From NCBI RefSeq assembly GCF_024494575.1, contig NZ_JANHDO010000002.1, forward strand, positions 434,001 to 498,000: a stretch of DNA of 64,000 bases. The letters run 5' to 3'. The translations under genes were made by a program, and so were the position numbers. Of this stretch, positions 8,898 through 16,545 are shown one piece after another. Numbering within the stretch: position 1 is the stretch's first letter; each line of letters opens with the position of its first letter. Source of the stretch: Halorubrum salinum (lineage in GTDB: Archaea; Halobacteriota; Halobacteria; Halobacteriales; Haloferacaceae). The notes under the pieces were generated by a model that saw only the letters and a program-made list of their open reading frames with translations, was not told the DNA's origin and made no database searches.

Positions 8898-10016
8898 TCA
8901 CACGTCGAACTGCTCGAACTCGTCCATCGTCATGTCGGCGTAGTTGACGAGCCAGTCTTCCGCCGGCGAGTCCGGCCGGACGTAGACGTACACGTAGTCA
9001 CCGTCGAGCACCGTGCTCACGCCGAGCTGCTCGTCTTTGATGACGCGCTTGTTGGTGTCGATGGCGACGTCGACGAGCCCCTCTAGGTCGTCGACGAGGA
9101 CCGTCGCCTCGTACTCCCGCTCCGAGGGGAACGTCCCGCGCGTGATCCACTCGGAGAACTCCTGTTCCTGCTGGTGGACGTGGAGTATCTCGCGCTCGTC
9201 CGGCGAGAGGTCGACGAGTCCGCGGCGGCGAGCGACCAGCAGGCCGCCCGTCCCGGCGAGCCCGACGACGAACACGAGCACCGACCCGACCGCTTCGACC
9301 CCGCTGGGTTCGACCACGCGCTCGACGGTGTCGGTCCGCTGGCCGCTCTCGTCTATCGTCTCGGTTTCGAGGACGCGAAGCGTCTGCTGGGTGACCGTGA
9401 TCGGCATCGCGCTCTCGTAGGTGGCGCTCACGTCTCGACCGGACAGCGTGCCCTCGACGCTCGACGCGGCGACGACCCGGATCTCGATAGTACCGGCGGC
9501 GCCGAGCTGACGTTCGATCGTGTCGATGTTCGCGAAGACCTCGTCGATGTCGACAGTCGCGTCGACGGTGTGGTTCCCGTCCGCGGTGAGTCCGTCGGCG
9601 CTCCCGCTCGCGAGGGGTTCCGCGTACTGCCAGAGGACGTCTTCCCCCTCGACGCCGCGGTACACGAGACGGACGTCGGTCGTCACGTCGACCGCGCCCT
9701 CGGAGGCGGTGTGTGCGTACCTGTAGGTCACGTCGAGCTCCTCCGCGAGGTTCACGTAGTACACCGGCCGGTTCCGGACGCGCTCGCCCTCCTCGAACAC
9801 CAGCGAGTCGTTGACGACGACGGAGCTGTGATCGAACGCGGTCGACTCGGTCCACTGGCCGACGGTCACCGACTCCCGCTCGACGTCCGGGTTCGCGTGG
9901 ACCTGATAGCTCCACCACCCGCCGACGGCCGCGAGAAGCACCGCCGCGATCAAAAGCACCGAGAGCCACTGTTCGAGGAACGCCCGGACCCGTATCGACC
10001 GATCGACGTCGCTCAC
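8898..10016 (-). CDS. DUF5305-type membrane protein
   Basis: 372 aa with two membrane segments: near residues 16-34 (LSVLLIAAVLLAAVGGWWSY) and near 240-262 (VGSVLVFVVGLAGTGGLLVA). Between them is an exported beta-rich domain (about 200 aa, many Val/Thr/Tyr), and behind is a cytosolic tail of about 105 aa. This layout matches haloarchaeal DUF5305 proteins, which are often found with signal-peptidase-like or envelope genes. No enzymatic motif is visible. It sits on the minus strand between the degenerate AMP-ligase and the RecA-like protein, with a gap of about 100 bp upstream, so cotranscription is possible. Confidence 0.6.
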   Translation of the reverse strand: MSDVDRSIRVRAFLEQWLSVLLIAAVLLAAVGGWWSYQVHANPDVERESVTVGQWTESTAFDHSSVVVNDSLVFEEGERVRNRPVYYVNLAEELDVTYRYAHTASEGAVDVTTDVRLVYRGVEGEDVLWQYAEPLASGSADGLTADGNHTVDATVDIDEVFANIDTIERQLGAAGTIEIRVVAASSVEGTLSGRDVSATYESAMPITVTQQTLRVLETETIDESGQRTDTVERVVEPSGVEAVGSVLVFVVGLAGTGGLLVARRRGLVDLSPDEREILHVHQQEQEFSEWITRGTFPSEREYEATVLVDDLEGLVDVAIDTNKRVIKDEQLGVSTVLDGDYVYVYVRPDSPAEDWLVNYADMTMDEFEQFDV

Positions 10017-10119
10017 GGGCGCCCTCCACGAGGAGCGGTCGGTCGAGTCCGGGACGCACGTCGCTCCCGCGCCGTGGACGCTCCCCGCTCCCGCGTCGGC
10101 CGTCGACGACGGCGAGCGG

Positions 10120-11292
10120 TCATTCGGTGTGCACTCCGGTCGAGTCGACGGCGACGACGTCGTCGAAGAGCGGTTTGAGCGTGTTCAGGTCCTGTCGGCT
10201 CCCGGCCGTCGGATCCGCGTGGAAGTGCGAGACAGCCCCGCCGCCGTGGAGCGTGTTGAGAAGCACGTGCAGGAATCGGAACGTGCTCTTCACGTCTCGG
10301 TAGTTCAACACCACGTTAAGCGAGTCGAGACAGAACGCGACCGGTCGGTCGTCGTCGGCCCAGTCCTCCACCCTCCCGGAGACGACTATTCCCAGCCGGG
10401 TGATGTCGTTCGGGTTCGTGATCCGGACGGTGTCGACGACGTCGTCGACGGAGGCCGGCACCGACTGGCTGTAGCCGATCGCGATCAGCGTGAACCGGTC
10501 TGCGCCCTCCGCGATCCGCGCCAGCCGATCCGGGTCGAGCTCCTGATATCGGACGAGAAGCACCCTCGGGGCCGCCCCGGTTCCCTCGAGTCCGAGGAGT
10601 TCGTGACAGACGTGTTCCGCGTGCCCGTCCTGGGATTCCGCCTGTACGAGCACGCTCGTTCCGGGGTCGGCGTCGACGGGAAGCCCGCTCTCACCGCCGG
10701 CGTCGGGGCTCCGATCGCGTCCGTCGCGAGCCGCGCCGTCCGCCGCCGGCCCCGAGCCGTCTGCGCCGCCGGATCCGGGCGGGCCGCTGTCGGCTGCGGT
10801 CCCGCCGTCGTCGTCGCGGTCCCAGACCCGTCCGCCGCGGTCGCGAGACCGCCCGCCCGCCCGCGTGTCGGTCGATCCCGTGTCGGTGTCGGCCGCCTCG
10901 GTCGCCCCGCGCGTCTCGGCACCCCCTCCGCTATTTCCGTCCGCGTCGGCGGCCGCCGTCGACCACTCCCACTCGTCTGATTCGGCCGTCGGATCGCCCC
11001 GGTCGTGGCGCGCTGACGAGTCGCCTCCTTCAGGGGTCCCGTCTCCGCCGATCCGGTCGGAGCTACCGTTCGGGCCCGGACCGCCGTCCGGATCGGAGCC
11101 GCCGTTCGAGTCGAGCGACGGCCCGCCCGCCGAACCTGCGCCTGACGGGCCGCTCCGACCGTCGTCGGACGGCGACGTCCCCTCGATATCGTCCAGCCGC
11201 GCTCGGAGCGACCTGAACCGCGAAGACCGGTCGGTCTCGGAGTCCCCCGTGTCTGTCGCCGACTCGGTGTCGTTCGATCCGGAGTCGCTCAT
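10120..11292 (-). CDS. DUF7504-like RecA/KaiC-fold protein with degenerate P-loop
   Basis: 390 aa in two parts. Residues 1 to about 200 are disordered, very rich in Ser, Gly and Asp. The C-terminal about 190 residues look like a haloarchaeal RecA/KaiC-related fold: beta strands LLVRYQ, FTLIAIGYS, LGIVVSG and CLDSLNVVLNY (Walker B-like), then HVLLNTLHGGGAVSHFHADP. Where a Walker A loop is expected the sequence is VLVQAESQDGHAEHV, without the Gly-Lys-Thr needed for ATP binding. Proteins of this type are frequent near haloarchaeal transcription factors, but their function is not established. Divergent from the coiled-coil gene at 11513. Confidence 0.55.
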   Translation of the reverse strand: MSDSGSNDTESATDTGDSETDRSSRFRSLRARLDDIEGTSPSDDGRSGPSGAGSAGGPSLDSNGGSDPDGGPGPNGSSDRIGGDGTPEGGDSSARHDRGDPTAESDEWEWSTAAADADGNSGGGAETRGATEAADTDTGSTDTRAGGRSRDRGGRVWDRDDDGGTAADSGPPGSGGADGSGPAADGAARDGRDRSPDAGGESGLPVDADPGTSVLVQAESQDGHAEHVCHELLGLEGTGAAPRVLLVRYQELDPDRLARIAEGADRFTLIAIGYSQSVPASVDDVVDTVRITNPNDITRLGIVVSGRVEDWADDDRPVAFCLDSLNVVLNYRDVKSTFRFLHVLLNTLHGGGAVSHFHADPTAGSRQDLNTLKPLFDDVVAVDSTGVHTE

Positions 11293-11479
11293 CGACGGAA
11301 CGACGGCGTCGACGCGGCGTGCCGCGGCCGCGTTCGACCTGATGTCCCGGTTTCCGGAAGCGGTGGTTCAGCGGAGGGCCCGTCCACCGCTCGCTGCGAC
11401 TGCTGCATTCTCTAAATTCTAGTCATTTCAGAGTAAAAAAACTATCGCACGGCGTCGGTCACTGCTCGTCCCGACACAA

Positions 11480-11488
11480 CGGTTAACC
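11480..11488 (+). promoter_or_regulatory. TATA-like element GGTTAACC before the coiled-coil gene
   Basis: A palindromic GGTTAACC lies about 28 bp before the GTG start at 11513. The 220-bp divergent region (11293-11512) also has an A/T-rich patch at about 11410-11445 with a run of seven A, the best candidate for the promoter of the minus-strand gene. No other structure is evident there. Confidence 0.4.
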
Positions 11489-11512
11489 TGCTGGATACGC
11501 AACTGTACGCCT

Positions 11513-12625
11513 GTGTCAGACTCTTGGGAAGCGGACGAGCCGGAGTCGATCGACGTCGACACCTTCCAAGAGTGGCTTCACCACACGGCCGAATCCCGCG
11601 ACCTCGACGAGGGCGAGCTGTTAGACCGGCTCGTCTCCGCCTACTGGGTCCTCGACGAGATGAGCGACGTCGTCCCCGACACGCCCGCCGGCGGCCCCGG
11701 GACGCCGGCGGCGTCGAACGAAGACGTTCCCCCGGGATGGCGCTCGTCGAACCGTCACAGCCCCGCCGACGGGGGTCACGGCCCCGACGACCCCGCCACG
11801 TCCCCGTGGCCCGCAGCCGACGACTCGACGGACGGCAGCGCCGAGCCAACGGGTGAGAACGCCGATCGCGACGACGCGTCGCGTTCCGGCGGCGACGGTT
11901 CCTCCCCGCCCTCCGACGCCGACGACACGCCCGGAGACGACCCCGTCACGGCCGAGATCCGAGAGCTTCGCGACTCGCTCCAGACGCAACTCGACCTGGT
12001 CCAAACCGTCACGGAGCTCCGTCGGCAGGTGTCCGACCTGTCCCTCGACGTCGAACACCAGCGGTCGAGACAGGACGGCTTCACGGACCGCATCACCGAC
12101 GACATCACGCGTCTCAACCGCCGGGTCGAACGCCTCGACGAGGCGGTCGACGGCGACGCTCTCGGTCGGCGTCTCGACGCCGTCGAACAGGCGCTCGACG
12201 AGTTCGATTCGACACACGACGAGTTCGAGGCGTGGGTGGACCGCGAGTTCGACGAGATCGAAGCGCTGTTCGAGCGGTTGATCGACCTGACCGACGACCT
12301 CGACGACCGCCTCAGCGACGTCGAGCGGTCGACCGACACCGTCGAAGAGATAGCGTCCGCGCGTCGCGGCCTCGCCGAGCTACGCCGCGAGGCGATCGAC
12401 CACGGGATCGATCGGGGGACCTGCGCCCACTGCGAGTCGTCCGTCGACCTCTCGATGCTCACCGATCCCGTCTGTCCCGCCTGTGGTCGCTCGTTCACCG
12501 ACCTCGCGCCCGGCCGCTGGTGGAACCCGTTCTCGACCGCGACGCTTCACACCGGAGCGGACACGCAGGACGCGGTCACCGACGCCGATCCGACCCACCC
12601 CCGAGATATCGTCGACGGACGCTGA
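11513..12625 (+). CDS. coiled-coil protein with C-terminal zinc ribbon
   Basis: 370 aa from a GTG start placed by a TATA-like box. Residues 1-50 form a conserved-looking acidic helical head (VDTFQEWLHHTAESRDLDEGE). A disordered Pro/Asp/Ser linker follows to about 140. From about 145 to 290 there is a heptad-type coiled coil (LRDSLQTQLDLVQTVTELRRQ; RRLDAVEQALDEF; ALFERLIDLTDDLDDRL). A zinc ribbon with two CxxC knuckles (CAHC and CPAC) lies near residues 304-327, then a WWNPF tail. It resembles haloarchaeal proteins annotated only as hypothetical. A scaffolding or DNA-associated role is a guess. Confidence 0.6.
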   Translation: MSDSWEADEPESIDVDTFQEWLHHTAESRDLDEGELLDRLVSAYWVLDEMSDVVPDTPAGGPGTPAASNEDVPPGWRSSNRHSPADGGHGPDDPATSPWPAADDSTDGSAEPTGENADRDDASRSGGDGSSPPSDADDTPGDDPVTAEIRELRDSLQTQLDLVQTVTELRRQVSDLSLDVEHQRSRQDGFTDRITDDITRLNRRVERLDEAVDGDALGRRLDAVEQALDEFDSTHDEFEAWVDREFDEIEALFERLIDLTDDLDDRLSDVERSTDTVEEIASARRGLAELRREAIDHGIDRGTCAHCESSVDLSMLTDPVCPACGRSFTDLAPGRWWNPFSTATLHTGADTQDAVTDADPTHPRDIVDGR

Positions 12626-12682
12626 ACCGCCGGTACGCCGCCGTCTCGTGGCGCGCTCTCTTCGGCTCTGCGCTACGCGGCG

Positions 12683-13219
12683 TCAGACCAGTTCGGCGGT
12701 CCGCAGCCCCGCGACGATCACCGTGGCGTTGTACACGGAGACGACGGCGAACACCGCCGACGGGAGCCCGTAGCCGGCCAGTCGGACGAGCGGGGCGAGG
12801 TGGCCGTCACGGCGACGGAGCGAGACGGCGACGGCGGCGGCTTCGGTGATAACGGTGATCCCGACGACGATACCGAACGAGCTGACGATCAGCCCGGTGT
12901 CGACGCCGACACGCGCCATCACCGCGCTCGCGACGGGGTTGGCCTCGTACACCGCCGGGACGAATCGAAGGCCGACGCCGGTGGTGAGCGCGTCCGCCAG
13001 CTTCGTCGCCGTCAACAGCGCGATCCCGGACAGACAGAGCACGCTGCGGCCGAACCGACGATCATCCGCCGGGTGACCGGCCCCGCGGCCCCGCACCGCG
13101 GCGCGCGGCTCGACCGACCGGGTGGGACTCGAACGCGCCCGACGTCTCTCGGACCCCGCGCGGCGACCGACACCGGTCGCCTCGTCGCGCGGCCGTCGAT
13201 CAGTCCCCTGTTTCGACAT
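12683..13219 (-). CDS. DUF5658-like four-helix membrane protein
   Basis: About 178 aa from the ATG at 13219; an in-frame start at 13243 would add 8 residues. A basic, low-complexity N-terminus of about 60 residues precedes hydrophobic segments starting near SVLCLSGIALLTATKLADALTT, then TGLIVSSFGIVVGITVITEAA, and LVRLAGYGLPSAVFAVVSVYNA. The K-x-x-D-x-x-T-T motif in the first helix and YEANPV in the first loop are typical of DUF5658 membrane proteins. Function is unknown. It lies between the coiled-coil gene (convergent) and the tRNA-Gln gene (divergent). Confidence 0.6.
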   Translation of the reverse strand: MSKQGTDRRPRDEATGVGRRAGSERRRARSSPTRSVEPRAAVRGRGAGHPADDRRFGRSVLCLSGIALLTATKLADALTTGVGLRFVPAVYEANPVASAVMARVGVDTGLIVSSFGIVVGITVITEAAAVAVSLRRRDGHLAPLVRLAGYGLPSAVFAVVSVYNATVIVAGLRTAELV

Positions 13220-13361
13220 CTCACTCGACACGTTTAGTTTCAACTCACATAGCTGTGTGGTGTGGTATCATGAACAGGGTGACAAGCCAGCGAAAAACAA
13301 CATCGTGTACCAGTCAGCGAAAAGTAACCTACTTGAGTGCGCACGGGCAATCTCCCATCGC

Positions 13362-13434
13362 AGTCCCGTGGTGTAGTGGCCAATCATAATGGCCTTTGGA
13401 GCCATTGACGGCGGTTCGAATCCGCCCGGGACTA
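13362..13434 (+). tRNA. tRNA-Gln (anticodon UUG)
   Basis: 73 nt, CCA not encoded. The acceptor stem AGTCCCG pairs with CGGGACT, with discriminator A. The anticodon arm is ATGGC-CTTTGGA-GCCAT, so the loop gives U33 and anticodon TTG (Gln, CAA/CAG). The T arm has the standard GGTTCGAATCC core. No intron. An A/T-rich element (AAAGTAACCTACTT, about 13320-13335) lies 27-40 bp upstream and probably is the promoter. Archaea charge this tRNA indirectly through Glu-tRNA-Gln amidotransferase. Confidence 0.93.
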
Positions 13435-13534
13435 TTCCGTGCGGACGGCGTGAGCACGAACAGTCCCAACGCCGGATTCGAAGCAGGGAACGGAACGAAG
13501 CGGAGTGACCGCGGTTCGAATCCGCCCGGGACTA
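13411..13534 (+). repeat. direct repeat of the tRNA-Gln 3' end, period 100 bp
   Basis: The last 24 nt of the tRNA (13411-13434, T arm, acceptor strand and discriminator) recur exactly at 13511-13534. Beyond the exact core the two copies stay similar for about 40 bp more (shared blocks such as ACAGTC-CAACGC), so the unit is a degenerate 100-bp tandem duplication. The second copy has no 5' half and cannot fold as a tRNA. It may be an att-type scar of an integrated element or a decayed tandem tRNA copy. No integrase is in the window. Confidence 0.8.
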
Positions 13535-13673
13535 CTTTTCGGGAACGACGTGACCAGGGACAGTCACAACGCGGAGTCGAGTCCGGACGCCGAACGGTTC
13601 GACCCCACTGAGCGAGACGCCGGTCGCCTCCGCCATGTATGTCATTTTTTACCATGCAGTTCGTGGGGTGGAT

Positions 13674-14144
13674 ATGGATCCGAGCCAGTACCGCGACGCG
13701 GTCGCTGCGAACCGACGCAAACACGGCTTCGACGCGGTCGACGACGAGACGAACGGGTTCGGCCCGATGTGGGAGACACGCGACGACGACGCGTCCATCG
13801 GCGACGTCGTCGTACTGGCGACGGTCGTCGACGATTCCGACCTCGATAAGCGAGCGATCACCGCGCGGACGGACGAGTTCCGAGACGTGCTCATCGACCG
13901 TATCGACGGGCAGCCGGGGCCGACGACGCCGCTCGGCTACGTCGTGTTCCCGGTGGCCGACCCCGACCCGTCGATCGTCGACGCCGCGCAGTCCTACACC
14001 GTCGCGCGACGGCGAACGAACGTGTTCCCGCTGGTGTACGACTGCGCGAGCGAACGGCTCCACCGACACGAGGTCCCGCGGCTGAAGGGCCGGGGGATCT
14101 ACCGCCGGCAGGCGGACGACGCGGGGCGGCTGTTCGACGTCTGA
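13674..14144 (+). CDS. conserved haloarchaeal hypothetical protein
   Basis: 156 aa from the ATG at 13674. An in-frame ATG at 13635 would add 13 hydrophobic residues, but the T-rich stretch CATTTTTTACC at 13643-13653 fits a promoter element for the downstream start. The protein is soluble, acidic, without recognised motif; blocks such as IGDVVVLATVVDDSDLDKRAI and TPLGYVVFPVAD suggest a compact alpha/beta domain, followed by a basic tail (RLKGRGIYRRQ). I cannot assign a function. It stands alone, downstream of the tRNA repeat and convergent with the actin operon. Confidence 0.6.
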   Translation: MDPSQYRDAVAANRRKHGFDAVDDETNGFGPMWETRDDDASIGDVVVLATVVDDSDLDKRAITARTDEFRDVLIDRIDGQPGPTTPLGYVVFPVADPDPSIVDAAQSYTVARRRTNVFPLVYDCASERLHRHEVPRLKGRGIYRRQADDAGRLFDV

Positions 14145-14230
14145 CCCCGCAGACCGCGGCGACGTCTCCGGAGCGTGCCGGCGGCGGCTAACGGTCTATC
14201 GCTCGCATCGAAAATCCGATCGCGGCGGTC

Positions 14231-15283
14231 TCAGACCAGCCGCTCTGCGATCCGGGCCGCGCCCTCGGCGGCCGCGGTCGCGGGGTCGTCGGGCGAGACG
14301 ACCTCGACGTCGCGGTCGAGCTCCGCCGAGAGCCGCTTCTCGAACTCCTCTGTGAGCCCCGGGATGCACGCCATGCCGCCGGTGGCGGCGATAGGACGGC
14401 CTAACGCGAGTTGGTACGGCTTCATGTGGTCGTTCGCGAGCTCCGGCAGGAACTCGTTGGCGACGACGTCGACCGCCTCGTCGATGTACCGGTCGACCGG
14501 CTCGCGCACGCCGCGGTCGACGGTGAACTCGTGGCTCCCGCCGCCGGGCTGCTGGATCACGTCCGTGAACGGCTCGAAGTCGTACACGTCCGCGTGCTCC
14601 TCCTTGTATTCGCGAGCGGTCGTTCGGTCGATGTGGACGCGGCCCTGGCTCTCCTCCTCGACGGCGGCGACGATCCGCCGGTCGACCTCGTTGCCCGTCA
14701 CCGAGCCGGTCGAGAACGGGGAGAGCTGCTCGCCGCGCCGGTAGGCGCACGCCTCCATCGTGGTCGAACCCATGTTGACGGAGAGGAACACCTCGTCTAT
14801 CGCGTCGAGTCCGTCGCCGTAGGCGGGGATCGAACCACAGAGCGACTCGGGGAAGCTCCGCGCTTCGATCTGGCCGATCGACGACCCCTCGATCACCGAC
14901 GTGAGGTTCTCGACGCCCTCCTCGTTGTCGATGGTCGGCACCGCGTAGACGACGGCGCTCTCCTCGGGCACGTCGTGAGCGTCCACGACCGCCTCGAAGA
15001 ACCGCTCCGCGTCCGCGACGCTCTCCTCGTCCTCGGGGAGCCCCGACCGGAGCATAAAGCGCACCGTGTCCGGGTACTCGACCGCCGCCTCCTCGCCGAA
15101 CAGCACCTTCTCTTCGCCGGTGATGGCGTCCTCGTAGGTCGCCAGACAGGTGAGTATGGAGTGGCGCTCGCGGCCGCCCCGTCCGTCGGGGACGTCGAGC
15201 ACCGTTCGGGTACTGCCGAGTTTCACTCCCACCGCTACCGATTCGTCCGATTCGTTGATGTCCGTGGATTCGTCGTCGCTCAT
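14231..15283 (-). CDS. salactin-like actin/MreB-superfamily ATPase
   Basis: 350 aa with the actin/Hsp70 nucleotide fold. Phosphate-1 loop: VGVKLGSTRTVLDVP near residues 17-30. Phosphate-2 loop: VNMGSTTMEACAYRRG in the middle. Adenosine loop: ATGGMACIPGLTEEFEKRL near 308-326. This fits the haloarchaeal actin homologue salactin, which forms dynamically unstable filaments in Halobacterium, better than bacterial MreB; orthology is from memory and not tested. Its ATG overlaps the stop of the upstream FlaD/E-domain gene by 4 bp, so the two are probably coupled. Likely a cytoplasmic filament; role in this organism unknown. Confidence 0.65.
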   Translation of the reverse strand: MSDDESTDINESDESVAVGVKLGSTRTVLDVPDGRGGRERHSILTCLATYEDAITGEEKVLFGEEAAVEYPDTVRFMLRSGLPEDEESVADAERFFEAVVDAHDVPEESAVVYAVPTIDNEEGVENLTSVIEGSSIGQIEARSFPESLCGSIPAYGDGLDAIDEVFLSVNMGSTTMEACAYRRGEQLSPFSTGSVTGNEVDRRIVAAVEEESQGRVHIDRTTAREYKEEHADVYDFEPFTDVIQQPGGGSHEFTVDRGVREPVDRYIDEAVDVVANEFLPELANDHMKPYQLALGRPIAATGGMACIPGLTEEFEKRLSAELDRDVEVVSPDDPATAAAEGAARIAERLV

Positions 15284-15780
15284 GATTCACTCGCACACGA
15301 AGCGATCCGGACGATGGAGACGAGGCTGATCCGGTGGTCTGCGGGGAGGAAAGCCCGGTCGTACCGCGGTGCGTCGAACCCCTCCAGCCGACGCGTCAGC
15401 GCGTCGACCGCGTCGGGGTCGATCCACCCGAGTTCGGCGTAGTACGACAGCGCGTCGCGGCTCCGCAGGTGGCCGCCGACGTCGACGAGGTAGCCGAGCC
15501 ACTCGCCGAGTTCGTGTTCCGCCTCCGGCGAGGCCGGCACCGACCGCAGGTACGGGCGGTCTCCGGCGTCGTCGGGCCGAGGTCCGTCGGCGGACAGCCG
15601 CCGTCCTCGCTGACGCTGGAGCAGCTCGGTGAACGCGGCCGAGCGGGCGGCTTGCTCCGCTCGGTTCCGGTTCGGCTGACGAAGCGGCCGCTCCCGAGCC
15701 GCCTCGTCTGCGTCGACCCGCGGTGCGCCCGCGATCTGACGCAGCTCCCGTACGTCGTATCTCCGTGGATTCAGACTCAT
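15280..15780 (-). CDS. archaellum FlaD/E-domain protein
   Basis: 166 aa. The N-terminal 70 residues are basic and probably disordered (RRYDVRELRQIAGAP). The C-terminal half matches the FlaD/FlaE domain of archaellum accessory proteins: YLRSVPASPEAEHELGEWLG, YLVDVGGHLRSRDALSYYAE, LGWIDPDAVDALTRRLEGF. In archaella, FlaC/D/E form the cytoplasmic ring that links the motor to chemotaxis. Here there is no other archaellum gene; instead it is the first gene of an operon with the actin homologue, so it may be an adaptor for that filament. An A/T-rich element (GATATATGATAG near 15830) could be its promoter. Confidence 0.65.
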   Translation of the reverse strand: MSLNPRRYDVRELRQIAGAPRVDADEAARERPLRQPNRNRAEQAARSAAFTELLQRQRGRRLSADGPRPDDAGDRPYLRSVPASPEAEHELGEWLGYLVDVGGHLRSRDALSYYAELGWIDPDAVDALTRRLEGFDAPRYDRAFLPADHRISLVSIVRIASCASES

Positions 15781-15879
15781 ATTCCGTCCGTCGTTCGCGT
15801 CCGTACTCCCGACATCACGACGGCGATATATGATAGTTGCTCCGCAGTTATCACCCGTGAGAAAAAATCCCGGTCGGAC

Positions 15880-16410
15880 TCACTCCTCGTCGGCCCACGG
15901 TAGGGGCTCCGTACACCAGTGACAGAAGTCGAGGTCGGCGTCCGTCTCCTTCCCGCAGTGCGGACACTCGACCTCCGCCGGCTCGTCGCTCGACCCGGTG
16001 ACGGCTGCGACGGGAGACGGCGATCCGCTGGCCTCATCGCCGGCACCGTCGGTTTCGTCCGCGCTCGCGGCGCGTCGGCGGATCGCTTCGACGGTGGCGT
16101 CGGTTCGCTCTCTCGCGGCGGCGTCGGCGCGCCCGACGACGTACGCGTCGATCGCCGACAGCCCGTACAGGAGGACGATGGACACCGTGACGTCGGTCGG
16201 GAGCGACGCGGCGGCCTCGGCGGCCTCCGCCGGGGCGGTTATCGACCCCCCGACGGTCACGTCGTAGAACGCGAAAAGCGCCACGCCGCCGGCGACGATA
16301 GTCAGGTGCCACAGCAGCGCCCGTCCCCATCGGCGCAAGACGAGGTGGCCGAGGCCCGGAAACAGCATCGCCAGGGCGGCGGCGAGGAGGGGGCGCAACT
16401 GGTTTCGCAT
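15880..16410 (-). CDS. membrane protein with C-terminal zinc ribbon
   Basis: 176 aa from the ATG at 16410; the open frame extends far upstream but only as antisense to pantoate kinase. The N-terminus has hydrophobic segments (LAAALAMLFPGLGHLVL, ALLWHLTIVAGGVALFAFYDV, VSIVLLYGLSAIDAYVVGRA), a charged linker (110-145), and a zinc ribbon with CPHCG and CHWC near the end. This layout is common in haloarchaeal proteins of unknown function (DUF7575-like zinc ribbon). The PG-LGHLVLRRWGRALL segment resembles small TM2-type membrane modules. Divergent from panto-kinase across 135 bp. Confidence 0.65.
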   Translation of the reverse strand: MRNQLRPLLAAALAMLFPGLGHLVLRRWGRALLWHLTIVAGGVALFAFYDVTVGGSITAPAEAAEAAASLPTDVTVSIVLLYGLSAIDAYVVGRADAAARERTDATVEAIRRRAASADETDGAGDEASGSPSPVAAVTGSSDEPAEVECPHCGKETDADLDFCHWCTEPLPWADEE

Positions 16411-16515
16411 ACGCCGGCAGTTCGTGTGGACCCTACTTACCGCCTGCGGTGTCCGTTTCGCGTCGCGTGGTCGCGTGGTCGCGTTTCGTCTCCCGCGTCG
16501 CCGCGGATAACAACC

Positions 16516-16521
16516 GTTAAT
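16516..16521 (+). promoter_or_regulatory. TATA-like element before pantoate kinase
   Basis: GTTAAT in the context CAACCGTTAATCG, centred about 27 bp before the ATG at 16546, supports that start and a leaderless message. Confidence 0.45.
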
Positions 16522-16545
16522 CGACACCCGCGCTTCGGGCGGAGC

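Noticed and set aside
13511-13583. Second tRNA-Gln candidate
   Set aside because: Only the T arm and 3' acceptor strand are present; no D arm, anticodon arm or 5' acceptor strand.
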